DNA of 64,000 nucleotides from Neoarius graeffei. Lineage: Eukaryota; Chordata; Actinopteri; Siluriformes; Ariidae. Where the stretch lies: contig NC_083577.1 of assembly GCF_027579695.1 (NCBI RefSeq), forward strand, positions 54,309,283 through 54,373,282. The letters are read 5' to 3'. The notes below the pieces were generated by a model that saw nothing but the letters and a program-made list of their open reading frames with translations, made no database searches and was not told the DNA's origin. The translations under genes were made by a program, and so were the position numbers. This document shows, piece by piece, positions 60,801-64,000 of the stretch. Position 1 is the stretch's first letter, and each line of letters starts with the position of its first letter.

Positions 60801-63701
60801 ATCCTGATAAAGTCCTTGCAGCCCCAACACACACTTCAAGCGTACATCAGGTTGCTGTGAAAATAACAAATTTAGTAAATTTACAAACCTCTCAGTCCCC
60901 CAAAAGACTGTCCAAATGCATGTAAGCCAGTAATGAGGAGTTGTTGTTGTTGTTGTTTTTTTAACGTGGCCGTTAAGGCCTCTGTCTTTATTTAATCCGA
61001 ATTTAATTCAGTACAACTGTGTATTTATCCACTGAATAACAACACTGTAAATTTGCTAAATCAGTCTAAAAGATGTAAAATTACACTCCGTTCACAAAGG
61101 AAAGCACAGTCAGCATTCATCTATCCATCCATTTTCTATTGCTTATCCAATCTGGGTCATGGGGGCAGCAGTCTTAGAAGTGATGCCCAAACCTCCTTCT
61201 CCCCAGCCACCTCCTCCAGGGGGATGTCAAGGAGTTCTCAGGACAGCTGAGAAATATAATCCCTACAGCATGTCCTGGGTCTGCCCCAGACTCTCTTCCC
61301 AGTTGGACATGCCCGAAATACCTCCCCTAGGAGGCCTCTGAGAGACAGCTGGCTCCTTTCGATGTGAAAGAGTAGTAGCTGTACTTTGAGCCCCTCTTGA
61401 ATGTCCAAGCTCCTCACCCTATCTCTAAGGCTGAGCCCAGACATCCTGCGGAGGAAGCTCATGTCTGCCACTTGTACGCAATCTTGTTTTTTCAGTCATT
61501 ACCCAGAGCTCGTGACCATAGGTGAGGGTAGGAAGATAGACTGACCAGTAAACTGATAGTTTCACCTTTTGGCTCAGCTCTCTCTTCACCACAACAGATC
61601 GATAGAGCGTCCGCATGACTGTTGATGCTGCCCCAATCCACCTGTCAATCTCCCATTTCTTTTTTCCCCTTGCTTGTGAACAAGACCCCAAGATACTTAA
61701 ACTCTTCCACTTGAGGCAACGACCTACCCCCAACCTGGAGAGGGCATTCCACTCTTTTCTGGCTGAGAACCATGTCCTCTAGTTTGGAGGTGCTGATTCT
61801 CATCCCAACCGCTTCACACTCGTCTGCAAACTGTCCCAGGGCATGCTGGAGGTCACAGGTTGATGAAGCCAAAAGGTCCACATCATCTGCAAAAAGCAAA
61901 TGATGCAATCCTGATGCCCCCAAACTGGACACCTTCCACTCCCTGACTGCGCCTAGAAATCCTGTCCATAAAAATTATGAACAGAATCGGTGAAAAAGGG
62001 CAGCCCTGGCAGAGTACAATGCCCACCGAGAACAAGTCTGACTTACTGCCGGCAATGTAAACCAAGCTCTCACTTCATTCATACAGGGACCTAATGGCCT
62101 GTATCAATGGGCTCGGTACCCCACACTTCTGGAGTACGTCCCACAAGACTCCCCAACAGACACAGTCATGTGCTTTGTGGACTTGGGAAAAGGCATATAT
62201 GGACTGGTTGGGCAAAACTCCCATGAACCCTCCAGTATGCTTGAAAGGGTAAAGAGTTGGTCCAGTGTTCCACGGCCAGGATGAAAACCACATTGTTCCT
62301 CCTGAATCCAAGGTTCGACTAACGGACAAATCCTCCTTTCCAGCACCCTGGCACAACCCTTCCCAGGGAGACTGAGGAGTGTGATCTCCCTAAATTTGGA
62401 GCACACCCTCCAGTCCCCCTTCTTAAAGATGGGAACCACCATCCCATTCTGCCAGTCCAGAAGCAATGTTCCTAACCTCCACGCGATGTTGAAGAGGCAT
62501 GATGACCAAGACAGCCCCACAACATCTAAAGCCTTCAGGAACTCAGGACGAATCTCATCCACTCCTGGATCCCTGCCACCAAGGAGTTTAACTACCTCAA
62601 CGACTTCAGCTCTAGTTATGGGTGAGTCCTCCCCCAAGTCCTCCAACTCTGCCTCTCTATGGACAGTCAGCATTCTATACATAGAAACAATTTCAGTTTT
62701 AACAGACTTACCTTGTCATGCAGCATCCATCCTACATATTTCAGACAGGTGTCATTAAGAAACACTGCACTGTAAAGCTTCATCCATACAGTCAGTTCCT
62801 CTATACAGATCGCCCTGATCTCAGGTATCACATCTCTGCCAAAATAGGACAAGCAAAACACCTTCATTAAACATCAGGTGTATGCAAGGAAAGAGAAGAT
62901 CTGAAGGCAATAATAAATAATTAGACTACCTGTATCTTTTAAGAAAAACTCCTTTAAAAATAGCATCCATGATGTCGTCTATTTCAAGCTTTCTATCCTT
63001 TAGCTGAAACAGTACAAAGGTTCAAATTTCAGAAACATTCAGTTCAAGTTCAGTCTCCCTCATTTCACAGCTTTTAAAAAATACTATTGAATAGTGTGCC
63101 ATTTACCCACCCACCCAACAAAAAGAATTAACCAGTCATGAAAACAAGGGAAAATAATAGAGCGATCAGAGGGTCATGGCCTCACCTCAGTAATCTTCTT
63201 CTGGATCTTGTCCAGCCGTGGTGAAGCGCGTTTGCTGGACATCTTGGCCAGCTCAACCTCACAGAGTTTCTGGTTGTTCTCCAAACTAACACTGAGGTTG
63301 AGTGCCACATTCACTAGAGCACTCAGCAACTTTACTGCTACAGGACCACATGAGGATGGGGAGACAAAATCAGACAGCAAAAATTTAACTCATGAACATC
63401 CCGCTCCACCTCTGGCTTCTCCTTGCAGATAGATGGTGGACATGCGACAAGAGTCAGAGAGACTCAAACAGGCTCAGTCAGTGTTTCGAGGGTTACCTGC
63501 CAGTGTGCACGTGTGTCTGAAGGCACGCATATGCGATGCTGAGAGCTCAGTCAGCAGAGAGGTGAGTGTATTCAGGAGGTAGTTGTCAAAGATCACGCTA
63601 TATTGACACTGTGATATTAGCACTGAGACAAACTCACAAAAGTGAGAGCGGAACTTTTTCCAGTACAGACCAGACATAATCAGAGGATATTCGCCATTGT
63701 C
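26535..63701 (-). CDS. stag3: STAG/SA cohesin subunit, STAG3-like; 25 exons, N-terminus outside the window
   Basis: STAG proteins bind the kleisin of cohesin and recruit CTCF, shugoshin and the loader; STAG3 is the meiotic form. Twenty-five exons join in frame to 992 codons plus TGA, with agreeing phases at all 24 junctions. Homology starts at the [11 protein letters not shown] block (about residue 200 of the family), so total length would be near 1200. The stromalin domain ([27 protein letters not shown]) keeps residues equivalent to SA2 Tyr297, Asp326, Lys330, Trp334 and Arg370, the conserved pocket known to bind CTCF-type ligands. Other landmarks: [49 protein letters not shown]. The short acidic tail VDTVEIDI lacks the longer STAG1/2 ending, which with the overall divergence favours STAG3. 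The paralogue call is moderate, the family call very strong. Confidence 0.9.
27558..28224 (-). mobile_element. TTAA-flanked element with THAP-domain fragment (second copy)
   Basis: TTAA lies at 27554-27557 and 28225-28228; the ends are AGTGCATAT and its complement. The minus-strand frame around 27726-27900 reads [12 protein letters not shown], then [19 protein letters not shown]. That fits the N-terminal part of a THAP zinc finger (C-x4-C spacing, then HRFPKD and W). The rest of the THAP domain is absent or spliced away. It is inserted inside the hAT-like element. Confidence 0.8.
28839..28966 (+). mobile_element. SINE, strongly 5'-truncated
   Basis: Only the 3' third is present (from GCCCTGTGATGACCTGGCGA to GATGAGAT). 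It is flanked by the duplication GAGAAATCATTGA (28826-28838 and 28967-28979), so the truncation happened during insertion, as with LINE-driven copying. Confidence 0.88.
29687..31265 (+). mobile_element. Tc1-like transposon with IR/DR ends, inactive
   Basis: The ends CACTTGTGTTCAAAATAATA and its inverted copy (TATTATTTTGAACACAACTG) lie between TA dinucleotides. Inner direct repeats of the core are at about 29881-29897 and 31067-31085. Length is ~1.58 kb. Confidence 0.9.
30016..30978 (+). pseudogene. Tc1 transposase, frameshifted
   Basis: It starts [16 protein letters not shown]. Frame is lost within the first ~25 codons, regained, and lost again in the A-run at 30361-30368. The catalytic half then reads through [17 protein letters not shown] and [11 protein letters not shown], so all three acidic residues are present. 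A deletion near 30943 removes part of the C-terminus before GYTTKY and TAG at 30976-30978. Confidence 0.9.
31335..31475 (+). repeat. Diverged copy of the dispersed repeat seen at 16740
   Basis: It shares GATGGGTTCC, TCTGGTTC and the final GTACAAATAA-type end. It is old and short. Confidence 0.45.
32626..33051 (+). pseudogene. N-terminal fragment of a Crypton-like (DUF3504) tyrosine recombinase, spliced structure
   Basis: Two exon-like parts, 32626-32740 ([20 protein letters not shown]) and 32866-33051, are joined by GT (GATG|GTAAGA) and AG (TTTAG|ACTGG) in agreeing phase. The second part reads [34 protein letters not shown] and then, after a one-base shift, [20 protein letters not shown]. 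That is the N-terminal core-binding region seen in Crypton-derived proteins of vertebrates. The catalytic recombinase domain is missing. Confidence 0.65.
33662..34039 (+). mobile_element. SINE, full-length
   Basis: It is flanked by ACCCCAAAATAG (33650-33661 and 34040-34051). It is intact from GGCGGCACGGTGGTGTAGTG to GATAATGAGATGAGATG and antisense to stag3. Confidence 0.93.
34853..36339. other. stag3 intron with (GT)n microsatellite, no other gene
   Basis: The (GT)n tract is at 35767-35804. No transposon boundary or exon is recognisable in the rest. Confidence 0.6.
36485..36512. repeat. (CA)n tract abutting a stag3 acceptor
   Basis: On the transcribed strand this is (TG)~14 followed by TTTCAG and the exon ending at 36479. 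It replaces the usual pyrimidine tract. Confidence 0.92.
36513..37617. other. stag3 intron, nothing recognised
   Basis: AT-rich sequence with no exon, repeat end or microsatellite of note. Confidence 0.5.
37626..38576. mobile_element. hAT-like non-autonomous element containing a SINE
   Basis: The left end CAGAGCTGGGCAATTAATTT and the right end ATGCTCAGGTCTG carry short, imperfect inverted repeats. GGAGGGCC- and GGGCCAGATGTGG-type motifs lie near the ends. Flanking 8-mers GTGTAAGC (37618-37625) and GTGTGAGC (38577-38584) differ at one base. Confidence 0.7.
37833..38198 (+). mobile_element. SINE, full-length
   Basis: Target duplication ACATTGAAAATG (37821-37832 and 38199-38210). A small deletion removes one GTCTGTGTC-type unit. 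It is nested in the hAT-like element and antisense to stag3. Confidence 0.92.
39283..39655 (+). mobile_element. SINE, full-length
   Basis: Target duplication ATAAATAATGTA (39271-39282 and 39656-39667). Antisense to stag3. Confidence 0.93.
39888..39902. repeat. (CA)n tract abutting a stag3 acceptor
   Basis: On the transcribed strand this gives (TG)~8 then TAG and the exon ending at 39885. Confidence 0.9.
39940..40192 (+). mobile_element. 5' end of a mariner-like element with N-terminal transposase fragment
   Basis: It begins CAGGGTGTTTCAAAAAATTT after TA. An ATG at 40088 opens [20 protein letters not shown], then AFMREFSK, resembling the DUF4817-type helix-turn-helix at the start of IS630-like mariner transposases. 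The frame ends at 40192. The 3' half is absent. Confidence 0.6.
40270..41225. other. stag3 intron, nothing recognised
   Basis: There is a short C-run at 40491-40502. No exon or transposon end was found. Confidence 0.5.
41226..52373 (-). CDS. stag3: stag3 exons 9-16 of those visible
   Basis: 52256-52373 ([16 protein letters not shown]), 52039-52142 ([19 protein letters not shown]), 49650-49742 ([16 protein letters not shown]), 49474-49560 ([18 protein letters not shown]), 46900-47100 ([19 protein letters not shown]), 46636-46712 ([13 protein letters not shown]), 41380-41467 ([17 protein letters not shown]), 41226-41294 ([17 protein letters not shown]). The 52256 exon needs a GC donor (AAG|GCTAGT on the minus strand) to keep frame; a GT two bases further in is out of phase. 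This stretch is the most diverged from STAG1/2. Confidence 0.85.
41985..42348 (+). mobile_element. SINE, near full-length
   Basis: Flanked by AAGAATTGCTTTT (from 41972 and from 42349). A small deletion sits after GGTTTCCCCC. Antisense to stag3. Confidence 0.92.
42391..42726 (+). mobile_element. SINE, slightly 5'-truncated
   Basis: It starts at GCCTCACAGCAAGAAGG and ends in GGATGGATGGA. Flanking TGCTCCAGTGTT / TGCTCCAATGTT (one difference) looks like a target duplication. It lies 42 bp from the preceding SINE and in the same direction. Confidence 0.88.
42767..43015 (-). repeat. Dispersed repeat, same family as 16740-16990, inverted
   Basis: It contains GGTGGCAAGGAAAAACTCCC and GACGACATGAGGAAGAAACC, the complements of the 16800-16860 core. 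Confidence 0.7.
43100..43560. repeat. Possible retroposon 3' end
   Basis: GTGCAATA-type motifs recur (about 43125, 43210, 43230, 43280, 43355). The stretch ends ACAATAAAGATCAATCAATC, a repetitive tail of the kind seen at LINE 3' ends. No reverse transcriptase frame is present. Confidence 0.4.
43724..45368 (+). mobile_element. Tc1-like transposon, inactive
   Basis: The ends CAGTTAGGTCCATATACATT and its inverted partner (ATTTATGGACCTAACTG) lie between TA dinucleotides (43722-43723 and 45369-45370). AAGTCCAGACTTTCAGCTTT near 43823 has an inverted partner near 45250. Length is 1.65 kb. Confidence 0.92.
44078..45115 (+). pseudogene. Tc1 transposase with several frameshifts
   Basis: It begins [20 protein letters not shown] and runs about 50 codons to a stop after KKERKHW. 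The next frame covers [19 protein letters not shown] to the A-run at 44486. The catalytic core is broken near 44560-44770; the C-terminal part, [16 protein letters not shown] to SPDLNPIEH, ends KGFSTKY then TAG. Confidence 0.9.
45520..45812 (+). mobile_element. Ancient, strongly diverged SINE copy
   Basis: It shares the order of landmarks with the young copies (GTGTGGAGTTTGCAAGTTCTC, GTGAATGTGAGTGTGAATG, ATCCAGGGTGTACCCC, GGCTCCAGCTCAACC) but differs at many positions. No target duplication remains. Same direction as the others. Confidence 0.7.
45994..46618. mobile_element. Short mariner-like MITE interrupted by a SINE
   Basis: The ends CAGGGTTAGTCAAAATTATG and its inverted copy (CATAATTTTGACTAACCCTG) lie between TA dinucleotides. 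Without the SINE it is ~230 bp. The interior, GATGGCGAACAGGTTGAGCT, may be the 3' remnant of a mariner transposase. Confidence 0.85.
46042..46424 (+). mobile_element. SINE, full-length with GGAT-repeat tail
   Basis: Target duplication TATTTTTCTCCTG (46029-46041 and 46425-46437). The tail is (GGAT)n, not GATGAGAT. It has a GTTA-unit duplication in the box A area and a short deletion near 46155. Antisense to stag3. Confidence 0.92.
47277..47649 (+). mobile_element. SINE, full-length
   Basis: Target duplication ATAGATCTGTCT (47265-47276 and 47650-47661). Antisense to stag3. Confidence 0.94.
48048..48429 (+). mobile_element. SINE, full-length
   Basis: Target duplication ACACCTGTAGTG (48036-48047 and 48430-48441). 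Antisense to stag3. Confidence 0.94.
48701..48880 (+). mobile_element. SINE, 5' half only, older
   Basis: Box A and box B region present (GTTCGAACC). Similarity fades after GACATGCAGATTTGGT. It may belong to a related subfamily with a different 3' half. Confidence 0.75.
49205..49460. repeat. Dispersed repeat with CCCCCGCTGG inverted ends, next to a stag3 splice donor
   Basis: ATCCCCCGCTGG at 49217 is inverted as CCAGCGGGGGAT at 49447-49458. GGATGGATGG followed by ACAGACAGACA lies inside. Its edge is ~13 bp from the donor of the exon 49474-49560. Confidence 0.75.
50160..51109 (+). pseudogene. Tc1 transposase with frameshift and catalytic-core deletion
   Basis: The N-terminal part is broken (stop near 50208); [20 protein letters not shown] to [10 protein letters not shown] is one frame, and [19 protein letters not shown] onward another. 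HDNDPK is followed directly by [19 protein letters not shown]: about 16 residues between the second Asp and the Glu are missing, so the DD34E geometry is lost. It ends KGASTKY then TAG. Confidence 0.9.
51179..51553 (+). mobile_element. SINE, full-length, inside the Tc1
   Basis: Target duplication GTTTTTCCCC (51169-51178 and 51554-51563). Close to the consensus of the window. Antisense to stag3. Confidence 0.94.
53319..54336 (+). pseudogene. Tc1 transposase with lost catalytic residues
   Basis: It starts [20 protein letters not shown]. An in-frame stop follows VTSKQL (53580-53582). The first catalytic motif reads LWMEETK, where WTDETK-type is usual (Asp to Glu), and the last reads NPIKMLW instead of NPIENLW (Glu to Lys). 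A frameshift lies near 53805 and another stop near 53972. [12 protein letters not shown] is kept. It ends QGGHTRY then TGA. Confidence 0.92.
54528..56120 (-). mobile_element. Tc1/mariner-like element, copy 1 of a near-identical pair
   Basis: The ends CAACCCCGATTCCAAAAAAG and its inverted copy lie between TA dinucleotides, inside another Tc1. Its transposase (minus strand, about 54770-55812) is broken between 55385 and 55411, and a W-to-C change lies in KCKTVLW. Copy 2 is 58956-60560. Confidence 0.93.
54770..55812 (-). pseudogene. DD34E transposase of copy 1, frameshifted
   Basis: It starts [20 protein letters not shown] (a second Met at residue 19 may be the true start). Frame is lost after CCQLKL, then resumes [17 protein letters not shown] to LWSDESK and beyond. 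The SPDL..IEN block and RQEWVN follow in the remaining sequence, with a frame break near 55134. Confidence 0.85.
56420..63701 (-). CDS. stag3: stag3 exons 1-8 of those visible (kleisin-binding and stromalin domain)
   Basis: In transcript order: 63497-63701, 63186-63337, 62930-63003, 62712-62835, 60756-60854, 57326-57405, 57106-57213, 56420-56537. Key words: [136 protein letters not shown]. All acceptors are AG and all donors GT. A LINE fills the intron between 60854 and 62712; a LINE and a Tc1 fill the one between 57405 and 60756. Confidence 0.92.
57545..58952 (+). mobile_element. LINE reverse-transcriptase remnant, plus strand
   Basis: Broken frames together read [57 protein letters not shown] and [13 protein letters not shown], the core motifs of a non-LTR reverse transcriptase, including the catalytic YADD. 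There are stops at 57818, at 57913 and near 58270. The end near 58930-58950 includes AATAAAGCTTAGAAGATATA. The clade is not identified. Antisense to stag3. Confidence 0.88.
58956..60560 (-). mobile_element. Tc1/mariner-like element, copy 2 of the pair
   Basis: Same ends as copy 1 (left end CAACCCCAATTCCAAAAAAG, one base different), between TA dinucleotides (58954-58955 and 60561-60562). It aligns with copy 1 by eye over its whole 1.6 kb with few substitutions, in the same orientation. Confidence 0.94.
59275..60252 (-). CDS. DD34E transposase, almost complete; premature stop near the C-terminus
   Basis: 325 codons. The helix-turn-helix region (about 25-110) is followed by WSDESK with Asp172, [10 protein letters not shown] with Asp262 and SPDLSLIEN with Glu297, with exactly 34 residues between the last two. 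The frame stops after SYIRQE, where copy 1 continues with W (TGG in copy 1, TAG here). About 40 C-terminal residues seem lost. LSLIENIC probably carries further substitutions. Function is doubtful. Confidence 0.85.
   Translation of the reverse strand: MTGYKKSILEWQRLSEVKMGRGSPIPLILRRQIVEQYQKGVRQCKIAKSLNISSSTVHNIIKRFRESGRISVRKGQGRKTILGARDLRALRRHCITYRHASVLEITKWAQEYFQRTLSVNIIHRAIRRCQLKLYSSKKKPYLNMIQKCRRLLWAKAHLKWTVAKWKTVLWSDESKFEVLYGNQGCHVIRTKEEKDDPSCYQRSVQKPASLMVWGCISACGMGSLHIWKDTINAERYIQVLEQHMLPSRRRLFQGRPCIFQHDNAKPHTASITASWLRRRRVWVLNWPACSPDLSLIENICCIIKRKIRQKRPKTVEQLESYIRQE
61120..62690 (-). mobile_element. LINE reverse-transcriptase remnant, minus strand
   Basis: Broken minus-strand frames run in order: [126 protein letters not shown]. 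This is a common fish non-LTR element (catalytic FADD). It has several frameshifts and deletions and no 5' half. It fills one stag3 intron in the sense direction and ends 20-30 bp from the exon at 62712. Confidence 0.9.
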
Positions 63702-64000
63702 CTGAAAAGGAGAAAGGAAAAGATAAGAGAGGACAAGTCAGAGCGATTAACTATTTTGCTGATAACATAGTGCTAAACAAAAGTGAATAAATGCTATAGT
63801 CTCCGAAGTAAGGTTTACACTCACAATGTCCATGGGCCATGTGACAGTCAGTATCCATGGAAATGCCAGAAACCTTTTATACTGCAAACCTGAACTCTGT
63901 AATTGGGAATCCAAAGAGCTGTAACACTAAGTGCATACATACTGTATATAATACATATATAACCCATATAATACAAGGCTTTGGAAATCGCATCGCACCT
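63702..64000 (-). other. stag3 intron upstream of the first visible exon
   Basis: No further exon is recognisable before the window edge. The N-terminal ~200 codons of the protein must lie to the right. Confidence 0.6.

Noticed and set aside
60672-60869. 65-codon minus-strand frame as a separate small gene
   Set aside because: It contains a stag3 exon (60756-60854) bounded by splice sites; the rest is intron.

Overview
This is a teleost fish nuclear genome window. The evidence is two spliced vertebrate genes with GT-AG introns, a very high density of Tc1/mariner, hAT-like and TTAA-target DNA transposons, fish LINEs, one abundant ~375-bp tRNA-derived SINE, and long CT/GT/AT microsatellites. 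The repeat mix would fit an otophysan such as a catfish, but I cannot fix the species. There is no bacterial gene, operon, CRISPR array or phage.

Left part (1-7000): mostly repeats. It holds the end of one Tc1 element, a second old Tc1 remnant, a mariner-like fragment with a SINE inside it, and a ~955-bp near-perfect foldback at 4261-5215. I found no exon here.

Gene 1 (7007-23634, + strand) is a PP2A B'' regulatory subunit, best match ppp2r3b. Thirteen exons join in frame to 507 codons plus stop: a PR72-type first exon, then a B''-type body with two EF-hand-like loops. Its 8.2-kb first intron holds an apparently intact Tc1 transposon (9450-11073, 339-aa DD34E transposase, duplicated DRs in both ends), several MITEs and a SINE. 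Its last intron holds a 983-bp TTAA-flanked foldback.

Gene 2 (26535-63701, - strand, continuing beyond the right edge) is a STAG/SA cohesin subunit, most likely stag3. Twenty-five exons join in frame to 992 codons plus stop; the N-terminal ~200 residues lie outside. The two genes converge, with ~2.9 kb between their stop codons.

The introns of gene 2 are the main accessory landscape. They contain a hAT-like element with an 8-bp target duplication that carries a TTAA element bearing a THAP-domain fragment; a Crypton-type (DUF3504) fragment; five more full-length Tc1-like elements, one carrying another inside it and itself lodged in a SINE; two LINE reverse-transcriptase remnants; and thirteen copies of the ~375-bp SINE, every one antisense to the host gene. 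I see no unmistakable new biological system. The best leads are the possibly active Tc1 element, the SINE strand bias, the THAP-bearing TTAA element, and unusual splice sites in both genes (GC donors, (TG)n tracts abutting two acceptors). Exon edges were read by eye from splice consensus, frame continuity and remembered family sequences; transcript data would be decisive.
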